A stretch of 64,000 nucleotides of DNA from Oceanobacillus jeddahensis (GCF_000750635.1 NZ_CCDM010000001.1:310001-374000), one strand, 5' to 3'. Shown: positions 43,725-52,678, counted from the stretch's first letter. Numbers and translations are program-made. Notes: generated by a model from the letters alone, not told the origin.

Positions 43725-45200
43725 TTAATCGCGGATGTATTTCTTAATTTCATTTTCTTTTGGAAAAATTGTTCCGTAGTTCATAATTTCATTAGGGTCA
43801 AAGGCTTCCTTTAACTTTTCTAACATGAAATATGCTGAACCATGCTCATCTTTTGTCCATTCGGAACGATATTTACCTATGCCGTGATGATGACACATAG
43901 AGCCACCTAATTTTAAGGTTTCTTCAATGATGATTTCATGAATAGGATGGTGATATATAAGCATTTCATCTTCAGGTTCACAATTTATTGTGTAATTATA
44001 AACAAAATACATATTTGTCCCGTTGAGATAACTATGGGAAGAATGTCCTCCCAGCATTGTTAATTCATCTGCTCTATCAAACTCATTTCTGATACGATGA
44101 ATAACGTTATTATAAATTTTAATAATATTTTCCCAATCTGCAGATACTTCCGTAGTAAATCCATCATGAGAATTATGTTCTACCATTTCTTGTATTTCTT
44201 CATCGATTCTGCTTTGTTCCCAATTCAAGTTATTGAACCAGTTTTCTATTATGCTATTATCAACTTTTTCAATCACGCCTGATCGGAACTTCTCGATGGC
44301 TTGATTAATTCCTTCATTTGTAGCTTCCACAATTCCCTTAGGTCCTTCTGTCATAAATATCAAAACACATTTTTCTTTATAGAAATGGTTAAAATGTTGT
44401 TTTGCGTCTTCTTCTGAGTAGACACGAGCTACGGAAGGCTTAAATCCATTAACCATTACTTCTCTTAAAATACTAATGCCAGTTTCCATATCCTCTAATA
44501 AATAACCATGAAAGGTATTGTTTTCAGGGATATATTTGAAAATTTTTATAGTAACTTCGGTAATATAGCAGAGTGATCCTTCATTTCCAATTGCTATATG
44601 TCTTATATCTGGACCGCCAGAACGTCTCGGAACATTTTTAATTTTAGATACATGTCCTTCTGGAAAAACACATTCTAAACCTACAACCATATCTTCAATC
44701 GCTCCGTATAAAGTGGAGAACTGACCAATGCTTCGTGTGGATACTAGTCCACCCATTTGCGCCACTGGTTTTGATTGTGGAGAGTGTCCTGTGGTGTACC
44801 CTGATTTACGCAGTTCATCCTCTAATGTTTGAAGCTTCACCCCTGATTGTACGGTGGCTTGCATGTTATAGGTATCAATGTTTATTATTTGATTCATCTG
44901 TGAACCATCAATGACAACTGTAGATTCTTTCCAATTTTCCAGGCCACCTTCTGTAGCAGTTTTCCCGCTTCGTGGAATGACATTAATCCCGTTCTTATTG
45001 CAAAAAGTTAATAGAGTTTTTACTTCTTTCGTTGTGTGAGGATAAACAATGGCAATAGGTGCTGGTACATCTAATACACGTTTTGCCTTTGCGTATTTTT
45101 TATAACGATCAGCTGATGCATCATATAATTCCTCATCATTAGTAACAATTTGATCTTCTGAAATAATTGCTTGCAAATCTTTTAATAATTGTTTATTCAT
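43725..45200 (-). CDS. FAD-linked oxidase, alkyl-DHAP-synthase-like
   Basis: The 491-residue protein has a PCMH-type FAD domain (about 35-215: VLDVPAPIAIVYPHTTKEV, NVIPRSGKTATEGG, GLVSTRSIGQFSTLYGAIED, GNEGSLCYIT) and a C-terminal oxidase domain ending with MCHHHGIGKYRSEW. The HHHGIG motif and overall shape match the alkyldihydroxyacetonephosphate synthase branch rather than plain glycolate oxidase. Bacterial members are mostly uncharacterised. It sits between an SDR and an FGGY kinase with 13- and 23-base gaps, so it probably oxidises a hydroxy acid or polyol in the same pathway rather than making ether lipids. Confidence 0.85.
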   Translation of the reverse strand: MNKQLLKDLQAIISEDQIVTNDEELYDASADRYKKYAKAKRVLDVPAPIAIVYPHTTKEVKTLLTFCNKNGINVIPRSGKTATEGGLENWKESTVVIDGSQMNQIINIDTYNMQATVQSGVKLQTLEDELRKSGYTTGHSPQSKPVAQMGGLVSTRSIGQFSTLYGAIEDMVVGLECVFPEGHVSKIKNVPRRSGGPDIRHIAIGNEGSLCYITEVTIKIFKYIPENNTFHGYLLEDMETGISILREVMVNGFKPSVARVYSEEDAKQHFNHFYKEKCVLIFMTEGPKGIVEATNEGINQAIEKFRSGVIEKVDNSIIENWFNNLNWEQSRIDEEIQEMVEHNSHDGFTTEVSADWENIIKIYNNVIHRIRNEFDRADELTMLGGHSSHSYLNGTNMYFVYNYTINCEPEDEMLIYHHPIHEIIIEETLKLGGSMCHHHGIGKYRSEWTKDEHGSAYFMLEKLKEAFDPNEIMNYGTIFPKENEIKKYIRD

Positions 45201-45223
45201 AAATTATTCTCCTTTATTTTTTG

Positions 45224-46018
45224 TTATCTAACTAGATAACCTCCATCTACAGTTACTAGGGTACCGTTTACATAATTTGAAGCTTCAGAGGATAAAAATA
45301 CCATCGTCCCCATTAAATCAAGAATGTTTCCCCATCTATTAGCTGGAATATGACTTAATACTTTTTGATTTGTTTCTGGATTTTCTCTAGTAGCTTTAGT
45401 GACATCCGTCTTAAAATAACCGGGAGCAATTCCGTTAACTTGAATATTGAATTGCGCTAGTTCATCACAATATGCTTTAGTGAAGCCGGCTAAACCATGT
45501 TTTGTAGCTGCATAGGCTGGTGACCATTGTCCACCTAAAAAAGAGAATAGAGAACAAGTATTAATTATTTTCCCGCTATTTTGTTTAATCATATGTTTTG
45601 CGACTTCGCTAGCTAATTCAAATGGAGCAGTCAAATTTACAGAAACCATTTTGTCCCACTGTAGACGGGTGAATTTTGTTACGTCTGGTTCATTGATATT
45701 GATCCCGGCATTATTTAAGAGAATATCTATTTTACCGAATGTTTCTATACATTTATCAGCAACTTTTTTACACTCGCCATCTTGAGTGATATCAGCAATC
45801 ATTAAATGATACTTTACTCCTTCATTTTCAATTAGCTTTTTTGTTTCATCATTGTCCTCGGCCATACTGACTGCAAATATATCTGCTCCTGCTTTGGCTA
45901 GAGCAAGGGCAAAGCCTTGTCCTAAACCGGAGTTTCCTCCGGTTACAACTGCAGTTTTCCCTTTTAAGCTAAAAAAGTTCATATTAAAGTCTGTAATTCT
46001 ACTTTTTTCATGTGTCAC
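45224..46018 (-). CDS. SDR-family oxidoreductase (KduD-like)
   Basis: The 264-residue classical SDR has TGGNSGLGQG (about 31-40), NNAGINI, NTCSLFSFLGGQ with the catalytic serine, YAATKHG with the Tyr-Lys pair and the end NGTLVTVDGGYLV. It resembles sugar-acid or polyol dehydrogenases such as 2-deoxy-D-gluconate 3-dehydrogenase. AAAGGTGG lies upstream of the ATG at 46018. It is first in the minus-strand operon SDR, FAD oxidase, FGGY kinase, MFS. The 34-bp palindrome at 46126-46159 lies 108 bases upstream. Confidence 0.88.
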   Translation of the reverse strand: MTHEKSRITDFNMNFFSLKGKTAVVTGGNSGLGQGFALALAKAGADIFAVSMAEDNDETKKLIENEGVKYHLMIADITQDGECKKVADKCIETFGKIDILLNNAGININEPDVTKFTRLQWDKMVSVNLTAPFELASEVAKHMIKQNSGKIINTCSLFSFLGGQWSPAYAATKHGLAGFTKAYCDELAQFNIQVNGIAPGYFKTDVTKATRENPETNQKVLSHIPANRWGNILDLMGTMVFLSSEASNYVNGTLVTVDGGYLVR

Positions 46019-46125
46019 TATTTATTCCACCTTTTCTGTAAATTTTGTTAATGAGTACATTCTAATATAAAAGCAAATGAAATGGAAGTATTTTTAAGAG
46101 AAATTTTTCTTTTTTAATAAATTAT

Positions 46126-46159
46126 ATCGATATAAAGGAAAATTTTCCTTTATATCGAT
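46126..46159. promoter_or_regulatory. 34-bp perfect palindrome
   Basis: The 17-base arms 46126-46142 and 46143-46159 are exact complements with no spacer. The centre contains AAAGGAA-N4-TTCCTTT, like the palindrome near the other RpiR gene (4017-4040). It is a good operator candidate for the RpiR protein at 39990-40718. Confidence 0.7.
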
Positions 46160-46427
46160 CGTGAATTAAAAGTGAACTTCATTTAATAGATAAGTGATTT
46201 TGACGATAAAAATCTTAAGTGAATTTATGAATCATCATAAGTATTTGTAAAGAAATTAAGTGTAAAAGTATTTTGTATTAAAATAATTAACTCCAAATTG
46301 ATTTGAAAGATGAGGAATCTAATTTCAAAATCTAAACATTATAACGTTATATTGACTAAATAAAAAATTAATGTTAATCTATTTCACACAGAGTTAAACA
46401 AGCACAAATATAATGAAATGTTTATCC

Positions 46428-46436
46428 TGTTATAAT
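46428..46436 (+). promoter_or_regulatory. Extended -10 promoter of the aldosaminate operon
   Basis: TGTTATAAT (TATAAT 46431-46436) lies 36 bases upstream of the first gene's start. No clear -35 box is seen. Confidence 0.5.
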
Positions 46437-46471
46437 TTAAACAACGAAGGCTGACTAAAGGGATGATGGAA

Positions 46472-47578
46472 ATGGCAGACAATGTAGTTCTGCGGAATCT
46501 AAAAATGTTAGATGGAACTTCTGTGGATATTGTTGTAGAGAATAGAAGAATTATTGACATAGCTTCATCAGGAACAGCAACTGGTGAGCATATAATTGAT
46601 TATAAAAATAAAGTGTATGTTTCTAGCGGTTGGATTGATATGCATGTGCATGCCTTTCCAGAATTCGATCCGTATGGAGACGATATTGATGAGATTGGCT
46701 ATAAAACAGGAGTAACAACAATTGTTGATGCGGGAAGTACTGGAGCTGACCGGATTCATGATTTAGCTGGAAATTCCAAAAAGTCTAAGACGAATGTATT
46801 CGCTTTCCTGAATATTTCACGTATTGGTTTGAAAAGAGTAGATGAATTATCGGACTTGTCACTGCTGAATAAAGAGGAATTAAAGCGCGCTGCTAAAGAG
46901 AACAATGATTTTATTGTTGGATTAAAAGCACGGATTAGCAACAGTGTAGTGGGAGGTAATGATATAGAGCCTTTAAAAATAGCACGTGAATTTTCCAAGG
47001 AGACAAATTTACCGCTAATGGTCCACATTGGATCAGGACCTCCAGATATTAACGATGTATTGGACTTACTAGAGAAGAAGGATGTTATTACACATTTCTT
47101 AAATGGAAAATCTAATAATTTATTTGATGAGGAAGGAAAACCGCTTCCTAAATTCTTAAAAGCAATGGAACGTGGTGTTCATTTAGATGTTGGTCATGGT
47201 AATGCCAGCTTTTCTTTTAAGACTGCTGAGCAAGCGAAGAAACACGGAATCCACTTTAACACGATCAGCACAGACATTTATCGGAAAAACCGATTGTATG
47301 GGCCGGTCTACAATATGGCAAGTGTGTTAAATAAGTTTCTATGTTTAGGATATTCCTTAAAAGAAGTCATTGATGCTGTCACTGTTCATGCTGCAGCATG
47401 GTTGAATAAACCAGAGCTGGGCCGTATTTCTAAAGGAGATATTGCAAATCTTACCCTATTTTCTATAGAAGAAGATGAAACAATCGATTTGGTGGATTCA
47501 GAAGGGGAGCACAGGAAAACAGACCAAAGAGTGGAAGTTAAAGGAGTGGTAATTAATGGCGAATACAATGAATGCTAA
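46472..47578 (+). CDS. Amidohydrolase-superfamily deacetylase
   Basis: The 368-residue protein has the complete two-metal amidohydrolase set: WIDMHVHAF (HxH), the carbamylated lysine in VGLKARIS, His in PLMVHIGSG, His in LDVGHGNASF and Asp in ISTDIYRK. It belongs to the amidohydrolase/deacetylase branch often encoded beside DgaE and DgaF. AAAGGG lies 9 bases before the ATG at 46472; ATGs at 46463 and 46466 are too near that site. It would remove an N-acyl group in the cytoplasm to give an aldosaminate for DgaE. The DgaE gene overlaps its end by 23 bases. Confidence 0.87.
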   Translation: MADNVVLRNLKMLDGTSVDIVVENRRIIDIASSGTATGEHIIDYKNKVYVSSGWIDMHVHAFPEFDPYGDDIDEIGYKTGVTTIVDAGSTGADRIHDLAGNSKKSKTNVFAFLNISRIGLKRVDELSDLSLLNKEELKRAAKENNDFIVGLKARISNSVVGGNDIEPLKIAREFSKETNLPLMVHIGSGPPDINDVLDLLEKKDVITHFLNGKSNNLFDEEGKPLPKFLKAMERGVHLDVGHGNASFSFKTAEQAKKHGIHFNTISTDIYRKNRLYGPVYNMASVLNKFLCLGYSLKEVIDAVTVHAAAWLNKPELGRISKGDIANLTLFSIEEDETIDLVDSEGEHRKTDQRVEVKGVVINGEYNEC

Positions 47579-48662
47579 GTACGGTTTGAAGCGAGTGATT
47601 AATGCAAGTGGAAGAATGAGTATTTTGGGTGTTTCTGCTCCGACAGACTCCGTAATGGAAGCGATGAAATCCGGTGGACAGAATTATGTTGAGATTGCAG
47701 ATCTAGTGGATAAAGCGGGAGCACATATTGCTGGGCTGCTTCAATCAGAAGCTGCTGTTGTTGTTAATTCTGCTTCTAGTGGGATCGCTCTTTCTGTTGC
47801 AGCGATGGTAACGGAAGGAAATCGCCGAAAGAGTGAGAAGCTACATCAGGAAGATATTCTCAAAAATGAAATTGTCATGTTAAAAGGACATAATGTGCAA
47901 TATGGTGCACCGGTAGAAACCATGGTTGCGCTTGGTGGCGGAAAGCTTGTAGAAACAGGCTATGCGAATGAAGGAAGAAGAGAGCATATTGCAGATGCTA
48001 TCAATAATTATACAGCGGCTGTTTTATTTGTAAAATCTCATCATGCTGTCCAAAAAAATATGATCTCAGTGGAAGAAGCCTGGGAAGTTGCACAGGAAAA
48101 TAATGTACCGCTAATCGTTGATGCAGCAGCAGAGGAAGATTTGAAAAAATATGTACAGATTGCAGATTTAGCGATTTATAGTGGATCGAAAGCTATTGAA
48201 GGTCCAACATCTGGTATTGTAGCTGGAAAGAAAGACTATGTGGAGTGGGTAAAAACACAGCTGCATTATATTGGAAGAAGTATGAAGGTTGGGAAGGAAA
48301 CGACATTTGGATTGTTACAGGCATTAGATGAGTATTTTGTGAAAAAAGATCATAGTGACGCTGAAAAGAGAAGCTTAGAAGTATTGCAATCACTAAATAC
48401 CATTGATGGTGTAACCGTGACAGTTGTACAGGATGAAGCAGGACGCGCTATTTTCAGAGCACGGATTCAAATTGATTCCACTGTGACAGGAACTACTGCG
48501 AAAGAGGTAAATGACAAGCTTCGTCATGGGGATATAGCGATCTATACGCGTGATTATGGAATTCGTCAAGGCTTCTTTGATATTGATCCCCGTCCATTAC
48601 AAGGGGATGACATTCACGTAATTGAATCGGAATTAAAATCTATTTTAGGAGGAAATAAATAA
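47556..48662 (+). CDS. dgaE: DgaE-family PLP-dependent ammonia lyase
   Basis: The 368-residue PLP enzyme of the SelA/DgaE type has YGLKRVINASGRMSILG at the start, AAVVVNSASSGIALSVAAM, VPLIVDAAAEED and the pyridoxal lysine in YSGSKAIEGPTSG. In Salmonella DgaE removes ammonia from D-glucosaminate 6-phosphate giving 2-keto-3-deoxy-gluconate 6-phosphate. Here no PTS is present, but a PfkB kinase and a GntP permease are, so this version may act on the unphosphorylated aldosaminate. AAGGAG lies upstream of the ATG. It overlaps the deacetylase gene and is joined to dgaF by a shared base (TAATG). Confidence 0.9.
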   Translation: MANTMNAKYGLKRVINASGRMSILGVSAPTDSVMEAMKSGGQNYVEIADLVDKAGAHIAGLLQSEAAVVVNSASSGIALSVAAMVTEGNRRKSEKLHQEDILKNEIVMLKGHNVQYGAPVETMVALGGGKLVETGYANEGRREHIADAINNYTAAVLFVKSHHAVQKNMISVEEAWEVAQENNVPLIVDAAAEEDLKKYVQIADLAIYSGSKAIEGPTSGIVAGKKDYVEWVKTQLHYIGRSMKVGKETTFGLLQALDEYFVKKDHSDAEKRSLEVLQSLNTIDGVTVTVVQDEAGRAIFRARIQIDSTVTGTTAKEVNDKLRHGDIAIYTRDYGIRQGFFDIDPRPLQGDDIHVIESELKSILGGNK

Positions 48663-49414
48663 TGCATATAAACGATCGCTTTTATAAAAATAGAGTCGCA
48701 TTAAACGTGTTAGCCAATAGTATTGAAAATGCAAAGGAAGTCTTTGACGCAGCGGAGGGGCATGTACTGGTAGGTGTACTTTCTAAGGATTATCCAACAG
48801 TGGACGCAGCTGTTACTGCAATGAAGGAATACGGAGAAGCGATTGAGGATGCTGTTTCTATTGGCTTAGGTGCTGGTGATAACAGACAAGCAGCGGTTGT
48901 TGCTGATATTACCAAGGATTACGCGGGTTCTCATATTAATCAGGTCTTCCCTGCTGTAGGGGCAACCCGAGCTAATTTAGGAGAAAAGGATAGCTGGATT
49001 AACGCACTTGTATCGCCGACAGGTAAGGTGGGGTATGTAAATATTTCTACTGGCCCAGTTAGCGCAGAAGCTGATGAGACTGCTATTGTACCAGTTAAAT
49101 CCGCTATTGCACTTGTCCGTGATATGGGCGGAAATGCATTGAAATACTTTCCAATGAAAGGATTGCAAACGGAAGAAGAATTTCGTGCAGTTGCTGCCGC
49201 TTGCGGCGAAGAAGGATTTGCATTAGAGCCAACAGGCGGTATTGATTTGGATAACTTCGCCCAAATTTTAGAGATTGCATTAGAAGCAAAAGTGCCTAAA
49301 GTAATTCCTCATGTTTATTCTTCTATTATTAACAAAGAAACCGGAAAAACCAATGTGGAAGATGTTAGAAAGCTTTTAGCTATCAGTAAAGAATTGGTTG
49401 ATAAATATGTCTAA
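48662..49414 (+). CDS. dgaF: DgaF-family KDPG/KDGP aldolase
   Basis: The 250-residue protein follows the DgaF pattern (INDRFYKNRVALNVLANSIE; GLGAGDNRQAAVVADI; GNALKYFPMKGLQTEEEF with the likely Schiff-base lysine; ALEPTGGIDLDN). It should split 2-keto-3-deoxy-6-phosphogluconate into pyruvate and glyceraldehyde-3-phosphate. AGGAGG lies 9 bases before the ATG, which overlaps the dgaE stop. The next kinase overlaps its end by 8 bases, so the three genes are translationally coupled. Confidence 0.9.
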   Translation: MHINDRFYKNRVALNVLANSIENAKEVFDAAEGHVLVGVLSKDYPTVDAAVTAMKEYGEAIEDAVSIGLGAGDNRQAAVVADITKDYAGSHINQVFPAVGATRANLGEKDSWINALVSPTGKVGYVNISTGPVSAEADETAIVPVKSAIALVRDMGGNALKYFPMKGLQTEEEFRAVAAACGEEGFALEPTGGIDLDNFAQILEIALEAKVPKVIPHVYSSIINKETGKTNVEDVRKLLAISKELVDKYV

Positions 49415-50420
49415 GAATATTGTTTCATTTGGCGAAGTAATGATGCGTTTGCAAGTACCTGGATACGAATTACTCACGCAGGCAAACAATTTACAGTATT
49501 CCTTTTCGGGCACAGGGGTAAATGTTGCTTCTGCTATGACAAAGCTTGGACACCGTGGATATCTTGTTACAAAATTGCCGGATAATCCTTTGGGAGATGC
49601 AGCAATATCCTTCCTGCAGCGCTTAGGAATAGAGCGTGATTTTATTGCAAGAAACGGCAAATATATTGGAATGTACTTTTTGGAAAATGGTTTTGGGCAG
49701 CGATCCAGCCGTGTCACCTATACTAATCGATTAGAGAGCACATTTAATACAGCGGATATTTCTGATTATGATCTCGATTCGATTGCAGCCAATACGGACG
49801 TTATCCATTTTTGTGGAATTAGCCTGGCAATGACAGATAAAGTTCGTACAAGTATGAAGACCTTGGCTAAATTGGTAAAAGAAAAAGGCGGAAAAGTTTG
49901 CTTTGACTGTAATTATCGTCCTTCTTTATGGGATGGGGGTTATGAGGAAGCAAAACCGCATTATGAGGATATGCTTTCCTTAGCGGATATCGTGATGATG
50001 AATGAAAAAGATGCAATGTATATATTAGGGATGGAAACGGAAAAGACAGAAAGAGAAGAGCAGCTGCAGGAATTAATTCCGAAAGTAGCAGAAAAGTATC
50101 ATATTCAAACGATTGCAGGTACACACCGGGGAATTAATACCGATAATACACATTCCTTAAAAGGCTATATGTATACAGCAGAAGAATTTGTGTTTTCTAG
50201 AAATATTACCTTTTCTGTATATGATCGTATTGGCGCTGGGGATGCGTATACAAGTGGAATCCTGCATGGGGAATTATCTGATTATACACCAGAAAAAACA
50301 GTCGAATTTGCAGCAGCTGCAGGCATGCTTGCATGTACGATTGTCGGAGATACGCCAATGTCAACAGAAGCGGAGATATTAGCTGCTATGTCCGGAACAG
50401 TAGGAGACGTAAAACGTTAA
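49407..50420 (+). CDS. kdgK: PfkB-family sugar kinase (KdgK-like)
   Basis: The 337-residue protein begins MSKNIVSFGEVMMRLQVPG and contains SGTGVNVASAMTKLGH, CFDCNYRPSLW and the catalytic DRIGAGDAYTSGI. It looks like 2-keto-3-deoxygluconate kinase, which would supply DgaF with its phosphorylated substrate. The ribosome site is weak and the start lies inside dgaF, so translation is probably coupled. Its presence argues that DgaE here works before phosphorylation, unlike the PTS-dependent Salmonella route. Confidence 0.85.
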   Translation: MSKNIVSFGEVMMRLQVPGYELLTQANNLQYSFSGTGVNVASAMTKLGHRGYLVTKLPDNPLGDAAISFLQRLGIERDFIARNGKYIGMYFLENGFGQRSSRVTYTNRLESTFNTADISDYDLDSIAANTDVIHFCGISLAMTDKVRTSMKTLAKLVKEKGGKVCFDCNYRPSLWDGGYEEAKPHYEDMLSLADIVMMNEKDAMYILGMETEKTEREEQLQELIPKVAEKYHIQTIAGTHRGINTDNTHSLKGYMYTAEEFVFSRNITFSVYDRIGAGDAYTSGILHGELSDYTPEKTVEFAAAAGMLACTIVGDTPMSTEAEILAAMSGTVGDVKR

Positions 50421-50439
50421 GTGAAGGAGAGGGGAGGGA

Positions 50440-51159
50440 ATGAATGTTATGAAGAGAAACGGACCGCTATATTTACAAATCAAAGAAATATTAAAGGACC
50501 GGATATTACATGGTGAATATGCTATTCATACCATTATTCCCTCGGAACCTCAATTAGAAAAAGAGTTTCGTGTAAGTAAGATTACGATAAGAAATGCGAT
50601 CAAAGAGCTGGTTCAAGAAGGGTATCTTGAAAAAAGAAGTGGTGTCGGGACAAAAGTGATTGCAAATGTTGCAAATGCCAAACTTTCTAAAGGGAAGCGT
50701 TTTACAGAAATATTGGTGGAAGAAGGCTATCACATTACTAAAAAGATTATCAGCATAGATAGCATCAACTTGTCTTCTGAAATGCCATTATATTCCTATT
50801 TTGGAGAAAAATGCTTGAAAGTAGATCGCATTTATTTATTAAATCATGAGCCGTATATTTACTTTACCCATTATATTTTATTGGATCTTGCCGTGGATAC
50901 AGTGGATATTCAAATTAATTCTTTATATCGCTTTTTAGAGGAAAATAATATTCGCTTGGAATCGTTTCGTGATGAATTCACGATATCTGCTGCGCCAGAA
51001 CATGTCAGTGAAATATTGAATCTGGAAAAGGACGCCATGGTATTAAAAAGAATGCGGAAATCCAGTGATGCTAAGGGGAAGGTATTGGAATACAGTGAAG
51101 GATACTATCATACTTCCAAGCATAATTATACGGTTACTTATAATGATTTCAATCAATAA
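50440..51159 (+). CDS. GntR-family regulator, HutC/UTRA subfamily
   Basis: The 239-residue protein has an N-terminal winged helix (about 8-75: PLYLQIKEILKDRILHGEY, SEPQLEKEFRVSKITIRNAI) and a UTRA ligand domain (about 95-230: VDRIYLLNHEPYIYFTHYIL, EYSEGYYHTSKHNY). AAGGAGAG lies 8 bases before the ATG at 50440; the ATG at 50449 after GGAGGG is an alternative. It sits between kdgK and the GntP gene and probably represses the operon until a sugar acid or its phosphate binds. This is a different subfamily from the FadR-type GntR at 7216-7890. Confidence 0.9.
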   Translation: MNVMKRNGPLYLQIKEILKDRILHGEYAIHTIIPSEPQLEKEFRVSKITIRNAIKELVQEGYLEKRSGVGTKVIANVANAKLSKGKRFTEILVEEGYHITKKIISIDSINLSSEMPLYSYFGEKCLKVDRIYLLNHEPYIYFTHYILLDLAVDTVDIQINSLYRFLEENNIRLESFRDEFTISAAPEHVSEILNLEKDAMVLKRMRKSSDAKGKVLEYSEGYYHTSKHNYTVTYNDFNQ

Positions 51160-51231
51160 ATGACGCGCTTCATACACTGGTAAGAGACGGGTGAATTCGC
51201 CTTTAAAAAAAGTTTTATTTTAGAGGTGTAG

Positions 51232-51246
51232 TTGTAAGCGATTGCT
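51232..51246 (+). promoter_or_regulatory. cre site (CcpA) just before the GntP gene
   Basis: TTGTAAGCGATTGCT matches WTGNAANCGNWNNCW at every fixed position and ends 3 bases before the ribosome site AGGAGG of the permease gene, so it could block transcription entering gntP. Confidence 0.8.
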
Positions 51247-51260
51247 TAGGAGGAAAAAGA

Positions 51261-52589
51261 ATGGAGTTATATTTATTAGGGATAACGGTTGTCTCTATCA
51301 TTATAGTTATTTTAGGAGTGTCATGGTGGAAATGGCATGCATTTATTAGTTTAACAGTAGCCGGTCTGTTTCTGGCAATATTTTCAGGGCTGCAAATGGG
51401 AGAGATCGTCGACGCATATGAAGCAGGTGTAGGGGATGTGCTGGGACACCTCATTGGGATATTAGCTTTGGGAACGATTCTGGGAAAAATGATGTCTGAC
51501 TCTGGCGCCGGGATGCAGGTAGCCGACTTCTTTACGAAAAGATTTGGTTCAAATAAGCTCCCGTGGGCTATGTTATTATCCGGTTTTATCATCGGGATTC
51601 CAGTATTTTTTGAAGTTGGTCTGGTTATTTTACTTCCATTGGCCATCTCAATACGTAAATCAACGAAACAGAACATTTTGTTAATTGGAATTCCGATTCT
51701 TGCAGGTTTATCCATTGTGCATGGTCTTGTTCCTCCTCACCCGGGAGCAATGACAGCGATTGGAATTTATGGAGCAGACATGGGACAGGTATTACTTTAT
51801 TCCTTGCTGATCGCTTTTCCAACAGCCGTTATTGGCGGACCTGTTTTTGCAAAATGGATTCACAAACGTGTGGTTCCTGTTGGTGAACCGGAATTAATCC
51901 GTGTAGAAACAAAAACAAATAATGAACTGCCAAGCACTGGTATTTCCTTCTTTATTATTTTATTACCAGTTATACTGATGGGTTTAACTGTATTTGCACC
52001 ATACCTGCCAATGACAGGATTGATAGAGCAGTTCTTCTTATTTATCGGCAGTCCCGTAATTGCATTGTTAATTTCTGTTTTCGCAGCATATTATTTCTTG
52101 GGATACCGCCAGGGAATGAATCGAAATCTGCTTAAAAAGTTAACAGACGAATGCCTGCTGCCGCTGGCTTCTATTATTCTTATTATCGGTGCTGGAGGCG
52201 GATTTAAGCAAATCCTCATTGATAGCGGTGTCGGCGAAGCAATTGCTTCCATGGCTGAACAGATTTCCTTATCGCCACTTGTCCTTGCCTTTTTGGTTGC
52301 AGGGTTAATCAGAGTAGCAACAGGTTCAGCGACGGTTGCTTTAACGACGTCAGCCGGAATTGTATCTCCTGTCGTTGCGAATATGACCGGAGTAAATCTG
52401 GAATTACTTGTTATTGTAACTGGCGCAGGTTCTTTAATGCTGTCACATGTAAATGATGCTGGATTCTGGCTCGTTAAAGAGTACATGGGATTAACGGTAA
52501 AGGAAACATTTAAAACATGGACAGTGATGGAAACCATCCTTGCCTTCGTTGCTTTTGGATTTGCGATGATATTAAATGTATTTATTTGA
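51261..52589 (+). CDS. gntP: GntP-family gluconate-type permease
   Basis: The 442-residue protein has about 12-14 membrane segments and the GntP motifs: GTILGKMMSDSGAGMQVADFF, IGIPVFFEVGLVIL, HGLVPPHPGAMTAI, VATGSATVALTTSAGI and SHVNDAGFWLVKEYMG. Family members are H+ symporters for gluconate and related sugar acids. AGGAGG precedes the ATG. It ends the operon (strong terminator at 52631) and probably imports the aldonate or N-acyl aldosaminate used by the amidohydrolase, DgaE, KdgK and DgaF. Confidence 0.93.
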   Translation: MELYLLGITVVSIIIVILGVSWWKWHAFISLTVAGLFLAIFSGLQMGEIVDAYEAGVGDVLGHLIGILALGTILGKMMSDSGAGMQVADFFTKRFGSNKLPWAMLLSGFIIGIPVFFEVGLVILLPLAISIRKSTKQNILLIGIPILAGLSIVHGLVPPHPGAMTAIGIYGADMGQVLLYSLLIAFPTAVIGGPVFAKWIHKRVVPVGEPELIRVETKTNNELPSTGISFFIILLPVILMGLTVFAPYLPMTGLIEQFFLFIGSPVIALLISVFAAYYFLGYRQGMNRNLLKKLTDECLLPLASIILIIGAGGGFKQILIDSGVGEAIASMAEQISLSPLVLAFLVAGLIRVATGSATVALTTSAGIVSPVVANMTGVNLELLVIVTGAGSLMLSHVNDAGFWLVKEYMGLTVKETFKTWTVMETILAFVAFGFAMILNVFI

Positions 52590-52630
52590 TAAAGTCAAGT
52601 ACTATATATATTTGATTAAGTAAAAGAGAA

Positions 52631-52678
52631 GCAGGGTTTCTGTATCAATTCCAAGATATAGATACCCTGTTTTTTTAT
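52631..52678 (+). terminator. Rho-independent terminator of the gntP operon
   Basis: CAGGGT-T-TCTGTATC pairs with GATATAGA-T-ACCCTG around a short loop and is followed by TTTTTTT. Confidence 0.85.

Larger units (their letters stand above)
46019..46471. other. 453-base divergent intergenic region
   Basis: It separates the minus-strand SDR operon from the plus-strand aldosaminate operon. It holds the 34-bp palindrome (46126-46159) and an extended -10 promoter (46428-46436). The remaining AT-rich sequence shows nothing else I can support. Confidence 0.6.

Noticed and set aside
47556-48662. Selenocysteine synthase (SelA) for the DgaE-like protein
   Set aside because: The protein is shorter than SelA and sits with DgaF, a PfkB kinase and GntP; no selenium genes are near.
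52091-52537. 148-codon minus-strand frame within gntP
   Set aside because: Antisense shadow of a clear membrane transporter gene, with no ribosome site or domain.
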